From Alicyclobacillus sp. (GTDB lineage Bacteria; Bacillota; Bacilli; Alicyclobacillales; Alicyclobacillaceae): a stretch of DNA of 37,193 nucleotides. Shown here in pieces: positions 16,268 through 23,660 of the stretch (position 1 is its first letter; the number at the start of each line of letters is the position of its first letter). The stretch spans positions 1 to 37,193 of the forward strand of contig NZ_JAIMAV010000020.1 in assembly GCF_023511815.1 (NCBI RefSeq). Reading direction: 5' to 3'. The notes below the pieces were generated by a model. The model was not told the origin of the DNA and ran no database searches. It was given only the letters and a program-made list of their open reading frames with translations. The translations under genes and the position numbers were made by a program.

Positions 16268-16279
16268 GTAAGCGTTTAC
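16268..16279. promoter_or_regulatory. Candidate cre (CcpA) site in the PTS leader
   Basis: GTAAGCGTTTAC is a near-palindrome matching the central cre core (AA-G-CG-T) but lacking the full flanking TG. It lies between the terminator and the IICB start, where CcpA could act as a roadblock. Confidence 0.4.
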
Positions 16280-16329
16280 GGCGTCGCGGTTATCCAAATT
16301 CTACAGGTATGTGCAAAGGAGGGTCACGA

Positions 16330-17781
16330 ATGCTGGGACAACTGCAGCGGATTGGCAAGGCCCTGATGCTGCCCGTGGCGGTCCTGCCGGCGGCGGCCCT
16401 GCTGCTTCGGTTCGGACAGCCGGATTTGCTGAACATCCCGTTCATCGCCCAGGCGGGCAACGCCATCTTCGCCAATCTGGCGGTGATCTTCGCCATCGGC
16501 GTCGCCATCGGGCTCGCCAAGGGCAACCATGGGGCGGCGGGATTGGCCGGATTCATCGGATACGAGGTGTTGACGCAGGGCGCGCAGGCCATCAACAAGG
16601 ACATCAACATGGGCGTGCTCGGCGGCATCATCGCCGGGATTCTGGCGGGGTGGCTGTACAACCGCTTCCATCAGACGCGCCTGCCCGATTGGCTGGGTTT
16701 CTTCGGCGGGCGCCGGTTTGTGCCCATCGTCACCGCCGGAGCCGCCGTGGTGCTGGCTGCGGTGTTCGGGTACGTGTGGCCGTACGTGCAGGACGGGCTG
16801 GACGCGTTCGGCCACACCCTGACCACCATGGGCGCCTTCGGGGCGGCCATCTACGGGTTCCTCAACCGGTTGCTGATTCCGTTCGGATTGCATCACGTGC
16901 TCAACGCCTACATCTGGTTTGTGTACGGGACGTTCCACGGCAAGACGGGCGACCTGAACCGCTTCTTCGCGGGCGATCCGACCGCGGGCGGCTATATGGC
17001 CGGGTTCTACCCGATCTTCATGTTCGGGCTTCCGGCGGCTTGCCTGGCGATGATCCTGGCGGCGAAGAAGGAGCGGCGAGCGGCGGTGGCCGGTGTGCTG
17101 CTCAGCGCGGCGTTCGCGTCGTTCCTGACCGGGATCACGGAGCCCATCGAGTTCTCCTTCATGTTCCTGGCGCCGGCCCTGTACGCCCTGCACGCCGTGC
17201 TGACCGGGGTCAGCATGGGCGTGGCGTACGCCCTCGGCATCAAGCACGGGTTCGGGTTTTCCGCCGGTGCGATTGACTACTTCCTGAACATGCACCTTTC
17301 GACGCACGGGTGGTGGCTGTTGCCGCTCGGACTGGTGTTCGGCGTCGTGTACTTCGTCCTCTTCTACGTGTGCATCCGGGCCTTCGACATCAAGACACCG
17401 GGCCGGGAAGAGGAAGGGGAAGAAAAGGCGGGCGGCTTCACCCTGTTCGACGAAAACCAGCTGCGCCCGGCGGCCGCCACGGCGGGGGCCGTCGCCGCAG
17501 CGGGGGGCGCGGCCGGCGCCGCCCGCGCGGGGGACGCGTCCCTCGGGGAGAAGGCCGAGCGGTATCTGGCCGCGCTCGGCGGGCCGGAGAACATCCGCGA
17601 CATCGAGGGGTGTGTGACGCGGTTGCGGTTGACCGTGGTCCGGGCGGATCGACTGGATGAAACGGGATTGCGGCGGCTCGGCGCCACCGGCGTGATGAAG
17701 CTCGACGACGAGCACGTCCAGGTGGTGGTCGGGACCATCGCCGACATGCTGGCGGAGGAAATCCAAAAGCGATTGCGGTAA
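16330..17781 (+). CDS. nagE: PTS N-acetylglucosamine-type EIICB component
   Basis: The membrane permease/phosphotransferase (483 residues) that imports and phosphorylates the sugar. The EIIC domain (1-360) opens with MLGQLQRIGKALMLPVAVLP and contains IPFGLHHVLNAYIWF and GITEPIEFSFMF, typical of the glucose/GlcNAc family. An Ala/Gly-rich linker (about 385-405) precedes an EIIB domain with phosphocysteine Cys428 (IEGCVTRLRL). It lacks a fused IIA, which is supplied by the separate gene at 20832. ATG 16330 follows AAAGGAGGG at 6 bases; the longer open frame begins in the leader. GlcNAc specificity is inferred from the NagE-like IIC and from nagA in the same operon; glucose or glucosamine is possible. 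Confidence 0.88.
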   Translation: MLGQLQRIGKALMLPVAVLPAAALLLRFGQPDLLNIPFIAQAGNAIFANLAVIFAIGVAIGLAKGNHGAAGLAGFIGYEVLTQGAQAINKDINMGVLGGIIAGILAGWLYNRFHQTRLPDWLGFFGGRRFVPIVTAGAAVVLAAVFGYVWPYVQDGLDAFGHTLTTMGAFGAAIYGFLNRLLIPFGLHHVLNAYIWFVYGTFHGKTGDLNRFFAGDPTAGGYMAGFYPIFMFGLPAACLAMILAAKKERRAAVAGVLLSAAFASFLTGITEPIEFSFMFLAPALYALHAVLTGVSMGVAYALGIKHGFGFSAGAIDYFLNMHLSTHGWWLLPLGLVFGVVYFVLFYVCIRAFDIKTPGREEEGEEKAGGFTLFDENQLRPAAATAGAVAAAGGAAGAARAGDASLGEKAERYLAALGGPENIRDIEGCVTRLRLTVVRADRLDETGLRRLGATGVMKLDDEHVQVVVGTIADMLAEEIQKRLR

Positions 17782-17788
17782 ACTTTTG

Positions 17789-17819
17789 GGCGAGGCGGCG
17801 GCGGGGGATCCCGCTCGCC
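17789..17819 (+). repeat. Intergenic stem-loop after the EIICB gene
   Basis: GGCGA pairs with TCGCC, and GCGGG-GGAT-CCCGC forms the inner stem, with a bulge on the 5' side. There is no T tract. It may stabilise or process the message between the EIICB gene and the next gene. Confidence 0.35.
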
Positions 17820-17841
17820 GCGTTCGCATTGGAGGATGGCG

Positions 17842-18756
17842 ATGAAACGAATCCTGGACTGTCAGGCGAGCGATTTGTCGGCGCTGCGCGGGGACGCGCT
17901 GAAGCAGGCCATCCGGGCGGGCGAGGGTCGGACGCTCGTCGCCGAGGTGATTGGCAGCGTGCCGCCGCTGTTGGGGGATGTCTCGAACGCGGAGCTGGCG
18001 CGGGCGTGCGGCGCCGACCTCATCCTCCTCAACTGGTTCGACGTAGACCATCCGCGCGTGGAGGGCCTGCCGCAGCCGGAGGGCGACGAGGTGGTGGCGC
18101 ACCTGCGCAGGATGGTGGGACGGCCCGTCGGCATCAACCTGGAACCGGTCGATCCCGCCGCCCCCATGGCCGAAGACCGCACGGCCATTGCCCCCGGCCG
18201 GCGGCTGACGGCATCCTCGGCGGCGCGGGCGCGCGAGCTCGGGTTTGATTTCGTCTGTCTGACCGGAAACCCGAAAACGGGGGTGAGTCAGGACGCCATC
18301 GCGCACGGTATCGCCACGGTGCGGTCTGTCTGCGGCCAGGACCTGTTGGTCATCGCCGGCAAGATGCACGGGGCGGGGACGGCGGAGCGGTTCGATGCGG
18401 AGGGCTTGCGACATCTCGCCGCCCGCTTTGTCGATGCGGGCGCGGACGTGGTCCTGTTCCCGGCGCCGGGCACGGTTCCGGGCGTGACGAGGGAGGGCCT
18501 CCAGCCGGCCATCGAAGAGGTCCACCGCATGGGCGGGCTGGTGATGCTCACCGTCGGCACCTCGCAGGAGGGGGCCGATGAGGACACGGTGCGGCGGATT
18601 GCTCTCGAGAGCAAGATGGCGGGGGCGGACCTCTTCCACTTGGGCGACGCGGGGTACCCCGGAGTGGCCCTCCCGGAGAACCTGCTCGCGGCGTCCATCG
18701 CGCTGCGCGGCCGTCGTCACGCCTATCGGCGCATGGCGGCATCGGTCCTGCGCTGA
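17842..18756 (+). CDS. Conserved TIM-barrel-like protein of unknown function in the PTS operon
   Basis: I do not recognise a characterised family for this 304-residue soluble protein. Alternating strand-helix segments with polar strand ends (GADLILLNWFDVDHP, GFDFVCLTGNPKTG, DLLVIAGKMHG, GADVVLFPAPGT, GGLVMLTVGTSQ, GADLFHLGDAGYPG) suggest a beta/alpha barrel with a phosphate-binding or metal site near the LGDAG-type C-terminal loop. ATG 17842 is chosen because GGAGG lies 6 bases before it; ATG 17836 overlaps that site. Its place between the EIICB gene and ptsH suggests a cytoplasmic step on the imported sugar phosphate. From memory, relatives occur beside PTS genes in other Firmicutes, sometimes mislabelled as HAD hydrolases; it has no HAD motifs. 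Confidence 0.8.
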   Translation: MKRILDCQASDLSALRGDALKQAIRAGEGRTLVAEVIGSVPPLLGDVSNAELARACGADLILLNWFDVDHPRVEGLPQPEGDEVVAHLRRMVGRPVGINLEPVDPAAPMAEDRTAIAPGRRLTASSAARARELGFDFVCLTGNPKTGVSQDAIAHGIATVRSVCGQDLLVIAGKMHGAGTAERFDAEGLRHLAARFVDAGADVVLFPAPGTVPGVTREGLQPAIEEVHRMGGLVMLTVGTSQEGADEDTVRRIALESKMAGADLFHLGDAGYPGVALPENLLAASIALRGRRHAYRRMAASVLR

Positions 18757-18840
18757 CGGACGGTCCCGCCGACGCAACACCCTTCACCAGAGCGACATTC
18801 GTGCTTCATCAGACACGAGCGGGAAAAGGAGAGAACATCC

Positions 18841-19107
18841 ATGGTGGAACAGACGGTGACGTTGAAAAATCGCAGCGGCCTGCACGCACGTCCGGCGGCG
18901 CTGTTGGTGCAGGAGGCGGGCAAGCATCCGTGCAACCTGTGGATCCGCAAAGGGGACAAGGAGGTCGATGCCAAGAGCATCCTCGGGGTGATGTCGCTGG
19001 CGGTGGGCAGCGGCGAGACCATCACCGTCCGGGCCGACGGCCAGGGGGAGGAAGCGGCGCTCAAGGCCGTGGTGGACCTGATTGAGAGCGGGCTCGGTGA
19101 GGCGTGA
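18841..19107 (+). CDS. ptsH: Phosphocarrier protein HPr
   Basis: The general PTS phosphocarrier, 88 residues. It has phosphorylatable His15 in SGLHARPAA and the regulatory Ser46 in KSILGVMSL, both at canonical positions. Ser46 is the HPr kinase target used for CcpA-dependent catabolite control in Firmicutes. ATG 18841 follows AAAGGAGAGAAC. Its stop overlaps the ptsI start by one base (TGATG). Embedding ptsHI inside a sugar-specific operon may mean this is the cell's only HPr/EI set or a dedicated one; the window cannot tell. Confidence 0.97.
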   Translation: MVEQTVTLKNRSGLHARPAALLVQEAGKHPCNLWIRKGDKEVDAKSILGVMSLAVGSGETITVRADGQGEEAALKAVVDLIESGLGEA

Positions 19108-20816
19108 TGGCGGGCCGGACGCTTCAGGGGATCGGTGTCGCGCCGGGGGTCGCGGCCGGCCGGGCGGTGTGGCTGCGGCGGGAGGCCGGGGAGGTGCCGG
19201 TGCGCCGGCTCGGTGACAGCGAGGTGCAGGCGGAGCAGGAGCGCTTTCGCGCCGCCATCGACGCGGCGCGCCTGGAGATCACCGCCCTGCGCAAGCGGGT
19301 CGCCGCGGACGTGGGCCAAGCGGAGGCGCAGGTGTTCGACGCGCATCTCGCGTTTTTGGGCGATCCCGCTTACGCCGGCGAGATTGAGCGGAAAATCGCG
19401 GCGGACCGGGTGAACGCGGAGGCGGCCTGCCGGGAGGTGACGGAGGCGACGCGGGCGATGCTCGCGAGTCTGCCGGATGAGTATCTGGCGGCGCGCGCCG
19501 ACGACATCCGGGACGTGGGCGGGCGACTGATGCGGATCCTGCAGGGAGTGGCCGGGGTGGACCTGGCGCACCTGACGGAACCCACGGTGCTGGTCGCGGA
19601 CGAGCTGGTGCCCTCGGATCTGTCGGGGCTCCCGGCGCACGTGGTCGGGTTTGTGACGGCGCGGGGAAGCAAGACGGCGCACACCGCCATCCTGGCGCGG
19701 ACGATGCGTCTGCCCGCCGTGTACGGGCTCGGCGAGGCGGTGGAGGCCATCGCGGACGGGCGAATGCTGGTGGTGGATGGCGACGCCGGGCGCGTCGTGC
19801 TGGACCCGAGTGAGGATGAGGTGGAAGGGGTCCGGCGGGATCAACGTGCGCAGGCGGAACTGCGCGCACAGGCGGAGGCCCGGGCCAACGAACCGGCCGC
19901 CACACAGGACGGCAGGCGGATCGAGGTGTTCGCCAACATCGGCAAGCCACAGGACGCGGAGGCGGCGGTGGCGGCGGGGGCGGACGGCGTGGGGCTGTTC
20001 CGAACGGAGTTTCTGTACCTCGAGAACGACCACTGGCCGACCGAGGAGGAGCAGTACGACGCCTATCGGCGGGTGCTCGAAGCGTTCGGAGACAAACCGG
20101 TGATCATCCGCACGCTCGACATCGGCGGGGATAAGCGGTTGCCCTACGCCGAACTCCCGGTGGAGGAAAACCCGTTCCTCGGGCTTCGAGCGATCCGCTA
20201 TTGCCTCGCGAAGCCGGAGGTGTTTCGCACGCAGATCCGCGCGCTGCTGCGGGCGAGTGTGCACGGGAATCTGTGGATCATGTTCCCGATGGTCGAGAGC
20301 GTCAGCGAATTCCGCGCAGCCAGGGCGTTCGTGGCAGACTGCCGGGAGGAGCTGACGCAGGAGGGCGTCCGGATGGCGGCGGATGTGAAACTCGGGGTGA
20401 TGGTGGAGACGCCGGCGGCGGCGCTGACAGCCGATCTCCTCGCGCGCGAGGTCGACTTTTTCAGCATCGGGACCAACGACCTGACGCAGTACACGCTGGC
20501 GGCCGACCGCGGCAACGCGGACGTGGCGCATCTGTACGATCCCCTGCACCCCGCCGTCCTGCGTCTCATCCGCATGACCTGCGATGCGGCGGAGAACGCC
20601 GGCATCCCGGTCGGGATGTGCGGCGAGATGGCGGGCGATGCGGCGTTGACGGAGTTGCTCATCGGCCTCGGCCTGCAGGAGCTGTCGATGTCCTCGGCGT
20701 TCGTCGCGCTGGTGAAAGAGCGCGTTCGCGGCGTGGACGCGGGGCGGGCGCGGGAGCGGGCGGACAAGGCCGCGGCGGCGGAGACGCCGGATGCGGTACG
20801 CGAAGTCATTCGTTGA
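19107..20816 (+). CDS. ptsI: PEP-protein phosphotransferase (Enzyme I)
   Basis: Transfers phosphate from phosphoenolpyruvate to HPr. The 569-residue length is normal for EI. Active His192 lies in GSKTAHTAILART. The PEP-binding C-terminal barrel has RTEFLYL, ENPFLGLRAIRYCL, MFPMVESVSEFR and SIGTNDLTQYTLAADR, and the catalytic-cysteine motif MCGEMAGD. ATG 19107 overlaps the ptsH stop; GTG 19104 is an alternative start. The gene ends 15 bases before the IIA gene. Confidence 0.97.
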   Translation: MAGRTLQGIGVAPGVAAGRAVWLRREAGEVPVRRLGDSEVQAEQERFRAAIDAARLEITALRKRVAADVGQAEAQVFDAHLAFLGDPAYAGEIERKIAADRVNAEAACREVTEATRAMLASLPDEYLAARADDIRDVGGRLMRILQGVAGVDLAHLTEPTVLVADELVPSDLSGLPAHVVGFVTARGSKTAHTAILARTMRLPAVYGLGEAVEAIADGRMLVVDGDAGRVVLDPSEDEVEGVRRDQRAQAELRAQAEARANEPAATQDGRRIEVFANIGKPQDAEAAVAAGADGVGLFRTEFLYLENDHWPTEEEQYDAYRRVLEAFGDKPVIIRTLDIGGDKRLPYAELPVEENPFLGLRAIRYCLAKPEVFRTQIRALLRASVHGNLWIMFPMVESVSEFRAARAFVADCREELTQEGVRMAADVKLGVMVETPAAALTADLLAREVDFFSIGTNDLTQYTLAADRGNADVAHLYDPLHPAVLRLIRMTCDAAENAGIPVGMCGEMAGDAALTELLIGLGLQELSMSSAFVALVKERVRGVDAGRARERADKAAAAETPDAVREVIR

Positions 20817-20831
20817 GAGGGGGATGCGAGG

Positions 20832-21362
20832 GTGTTTTGGAACCGGCGAAAGACTCAGGTGAACGAGCGCGCGGCAGAGCCGGTTTGGCTGGAGGTTTTG
20901 GCGCCCTTCTCCGGCCGGCCGCTGCCGTTGGCGGAGGTGCCGGATCCCGTGTTCGCGCAGAAGATGGTGGGCGACGGTGCCGCGGTGGATCCGGATTCGG
21001 ACACGCTCGTCGCTCCGGTGGCGGGGACGCTGACGAACCTGTTTCCGACGGGCCACGCGGCGGGGATCACCACGGACGACGGACTGGAGATCCTCATTCA
21101 CATCGGCATGGACACGGTGGCGTTGAAGGGCGAAGGGTTCACGCCCATCGCGAGGCAGGGTGAGCGCGTGGAGGCGGGCCAGCCGCTGATCCGCATCGAC
21201 CTGGCGCATCTGCGGGGCGTGGCGAAGTCCCTGGTGACGCCGGTGGTGGTGACGAACCAGGGGCGGATCGCGGCGCTGGAGCTCGTGGCGAAGGGCCCGG
21301 TGACCTCCGGGCGAGATGTGCTCTTCCGCGTCCAGGTGCGACCGGAGGAAAACGGGGTGTGA
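20832..21362 (+). CDS. crr: PTS glucose-family EIIA component
   Basis: A soluble IIA of the glucose superfamily, 176 residues, delivering phosphate from HPr to the EIICB domain. It shows VLAPFSGRPLPL, then VVAPVAGT-like LVAPVAGTL, His75 (TGHAAGI) and the phosphorylated His90 in ILIHIGMDTV, with GEGF following. GTG 20832 is preceded by GAGGGGGATGCGAG. The last four bases (GTGA) overlap the nagA start. It supplies the IIA domain missing from the NagE-type EIICB. Confidence 0.95.
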   Translation: MFWNRRKTQVNERAAEPVWLEVLAPFSGRPLPLAEVPDPVFAQKMVGDGAAVDPDSDTLVAPVAGTLTNLFPTGHAAGITTDDGLEILIHIGMDTVALKGEGFTPIARQGERVEAGQPLIRIDLAHLRGVAKSLVTPVVVTNQGRIAALELVAKGPVTSGRDVLFRVQVRPEENGV

Positions 21363-22534
21363 GCGGCGCGGTGTGGTTTCACGGCGGACGCGTCGTGCGC
21401 CCGGAGGGCGTGATGGACCCCGGATGGGTCAGGGTTGAAGGCGGCCGGGTGTGCGAGACGGGCGGCGGGCCGCTGCCCGCGGAGGCCTCCGGGGCGGAGG
21501 TGGTGGACCTGGAAGGCGGATGGCTGGTGCCGGGGTTCATCGACCTGCACGTGCACGGCGGCGACGGCGCGGATGTGATGGACGGGCGCGCCCGCTCCAT
21601 CCACACCATCGCGCGTTTTCACGCCAGCCACGGCACGACCGCCTGGCTCCCGACGACGCTGACCGCGCCGTACGAGCGGCTGGAGGCCGCGGTGCGGGCG
21701 GTGGCCGAGGCGATGTCCGACGAACGCGAGGCGGCGGCGGGCGCGCGGGTGCTCGGCGTGCACCTGGAGGGCCCGTACCTGTCGCGGGAGCGGGTCGGGG
21801 CGCAGAATCCACAGTTCGTCCGTCCGCCCGATCCGTCCGAGTACGAGCGGCTCCTCGACCTGGTCCCGGGGCTGGTGAAGAAGATGACGATGGCGCCGGA
21901 GCTGCCGGGCGCCAGGCGGCTGATGGCGTGCCTGTGGGCGCGTGGGGCCATCCCATCCCTCGGGCACACGGACGCCTCGTTTGACCAGATGGCACAGGCG
22001 CTGGATGCGGGCCACTGCCACGGGACGCACCTGTTCAACGGCATGCGCGGGTTTCATCACCGGGACCCGGGCGCGGCCGGGGCGCTTTTGCTCAGTGCGG
22101 ATTCGGTGTGCGAGCTCATCGCGGACGGGGTGCATGTGCACGACGCGGCGATGCGCCTCGCGGTGCGCCTGCTCGGGCCGGACCGGGTGTGCCTCATCAC
22201 CGACGCCATGGCGGCGGCCGGCCGCCCGGATGGCCGGTACCAGCTCGGCGGTCTCGAGGTGACGGTGGAGGACGGTGTGGCGTATTTGACCCACGGGCAC
22301 AACCTGGCGGGCAGCACCCTGACCATGGACCGGGCGTTCGCCAACACCATGCGCCGGATCGGCGTCACCGCGCCGGAGGCGGTGCGGATGACGAGCACGA
22401 CGCCGGCGCGGGAGCTGGGGTTGGCGGGGCAAAAGGGCGACATCGCGCCGGGGTTCGACGCGGATCTGGTGTGGCTCGACGAGGCGCTCTCGGTGCGGGG
22501 GACATGGGTCGGCGGCAGACGGGTGCACGGATAA
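21359..22534 (+). CDS. nagA: N-acetylglucosamine-6-phosphate deacetylase
   Basis: Converts GlcNAc-6-phosphate to glucosamine-6-phosphate and acetate. The 391-residue amidohydrolase has the HVHGG motif after PGFIDL, HLEGPYL with its metal-binding Glu, SLGHTDAS, GTHLFNGM and catalytic Asp in ITDAMAAAG, all expected for NagA. GTG 21359 overlaps the IIA stop. It is the last PTS-linked gene and is followed 22 bases later by the PhzF-like gene. Glucosamine-6-phosphate deaminase (nagB) is not in the window, so the next step must be encoded elsewhere or by an unrecognised enzyme. The acetate released could also relate to the ActP-like carriers nearby (speculative). Confidence 0.95.
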   Translation: MSGAVWFHGGRVVRPEGVMDPGWVRVEGGRVCETGGGPLPAEASGAEVVDLEGGWLVPGFIDLHVHGGDGADVMDGRARSIHTIARFHASHGTTAWLPTTLTAPYERLEAAVRAVAEAMSDEREAAAGARVLGVHLEGPYLSRERVGAQNPQFVRPPDPSEYERLLDLVPGLVKKMTMAPELPGARRLMACLWARGAIPSLGHTDASFDQMAQALDAGHCHGTHLFNGMRGFHHRDPGAAGALLLSADSVCELIADGVHVHDAAMRLAVRLLGPDRVCLITDAMAAAGRPDGRYQLGGLEVTVEDGVAYLTHGHNLAGSTLTMDRAFANTMRRIGVTAPEAVRMTSTTPARELGLAGQKGDIAPGFDADLVWLDEALSVRGTWVGGRRVHG

Positions 22535-22556
22535 AAGGGACGGAGGGACGCCTCAG

Positions 22557-23483
22557 ATGGCATGGGAGATCTTTCACGTCGACGCTTTCACCGATCGGCC
22601 GTTCGGGGGGAATCCGGCCGGGGTGGTCCCCGACGCAGGGGGGCTGTCCGAGGACGAGATGCAGGCCATCGCCCGCGAGATGAATCTGTCGGAGACCGCC
22701 TTCCTCATCCCGCGGCGGGAAGCGGGAGAATTCACGATCCGCTACTTCACCCCGGCCGCGGAGGTGGCGTTCTGCGGGCACGCCACTCTCGGATCGGCGT
22801 GGCTGTTGGCGACCGAGGCCGGGTGGGCGGCGCGAACGGACCGGGTGGTGTTCCACACGAAGGCGGGAGTGGTCCCGGTGCGTTGGGAGACGGGGGCGGA
22901 CGGACGCGTGGCATCCGTGTTCATGGAGCAGGTCCGCCCCCAGGTGAAGCCCACCGGCGTCCACGGGGAGGCCATCGCCCGGCTGCTCGGGCTGACGGAA
23001 GCGGATGTCGATCCGCGCCACCCCCTCCGCCTGGCGTACACGGGCAACTGGGATCTTTTGGTCCCCGTTCGAACGCGCGCCGCAATCGACCGGGCGAGGC
23101 CGGATTTCAACGCGCTGGCGGAGGTCAACCGGGCGGAGGGGGTCATCTCGACCCATCTGTTCACCTTCGATGAAACGGGCGCCCGATTGCCCGATGGTTC
23201 CAAGGATTACGACGTGTACACGCGGGATTTCTCCCCGGCGGTGGGCGTGCCGGAGGACCCGGTGACCGGGTCGGCCAGCGGCGCGCTGGGCGGGTATCTG
23301 GTGTTGGAGGGGATCCTGCCGGCCAACCGGACACACCAGGTGGTCATGGCTCAGGGGGACGCCATCGGGCGCCCGGGGCGGGTGGTGGTGCGCATTCATC
23401 CGGATGCGCAGGGACCGCGCATTGAGGTGGGGGGCAGGGCGGTTGTCACCATCGCGGGCCGGCTCCGGAGCCGTCTTTCGTGA
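22557..23483 (+). CDS. PhzF-family isomerase/epimerase-like protein
   Basis: A 308-residue protein of the PhzF/YddE superfamily (diaminopimelate-epimerase fold). Hallmarks are HVDAFTDRPFGGNPAGVV at the N-terminus, catalytic-position Glu46 (NLSETAFL), RYFTPAAEVAFCGHATLG and DPVTGSASGAL near the C-terminus. PhzF itself isomerises a phenazine precursor, but most members have no known substrate, and no phenazine genes are present. ATG 22557 follows GGAGGG by 9 bases. It closely follows nagA and may be co-transcribed. The following 168-base gap contains a new promoter. Confidence 0.9.
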   Translation: MAWEIFHVDAFTDRPFGGNPAGVVPDAGGLSEDEMQAIAREMNLSETAFLIPRREAGEFTIRYFTPAAEVAFCGHATLGSAWLLATEAGWAARTDRVVFHTKAGVVPVRWETGADGRVASVFMEQVRPQVKPTGVHGEAIARLLGLTEADVDPRHPLRLAYTGNWDLLVPVRTRAAIDRARPDFNALAEVNRAEGVISTHLFTFDETGARLPDGSKDYDVYTRDFSPAVGVPEDPVTGSASGALGGYLVLEGILPANRTHQVVMAQGDAIGRPGRVVVRIHPDAQGPRIEVGGRAVVTIAGRLRSRLS

Positions 23484-23519
23484 TGGGCGTGGACCTGTGA
23501 CCGCTCCCCCGAATTTTGG

Positions 23520-23567
23520 TTCTCGTTAAGAGAAATGGGACAAATCCGCTCGCTCTTCGTGTAATAT
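23520..23567 (+). promoter_or_regulatory. Promoter region with TTCTC-N5-GAGAA inverted repeat
   Basis: TTCTC GTTAA GAGAA (23520-23534) is an inverted repeat, followed by a good -10 box TAATAT at 23562-23567; no strong -35 is visible. It precedes the acyl-CoA synthetase operon and could be the site of a TetR- or GntR-type fatty-acid regulator. No regulator gene lies nearby. Confidence 0.4.
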
Positions 23568-23660
23568 GTACGGTAGAGAGAAGAGAGAGCGGCCCGGCGC
23601 CGCGGTGGAGAGAGTCGTTTCACGCACCCACGACCCCTCGCAAAGGAGTGCGTGAAGGGC

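Noticed and set aside
16324-18780. 818-codon minus-strand open frame across the EIICB gene and the next gene
   Set aside because: It is antisense to two well-supported genes, has His/Arg-rich shadow composition and no start signal.
18723-21209. 828-codon minus-strand open frame across ptsH, ptsI and crr
   Set aside because: It is a shadow of three unmistakable PTS genes; long antisense frames are expected at this GC content.
22557-23483. Phenazine biosynthesis locus
   Set aside because: Only a PhzF-family protein is present; the family is broad and no other phenazine genes occur in the window.
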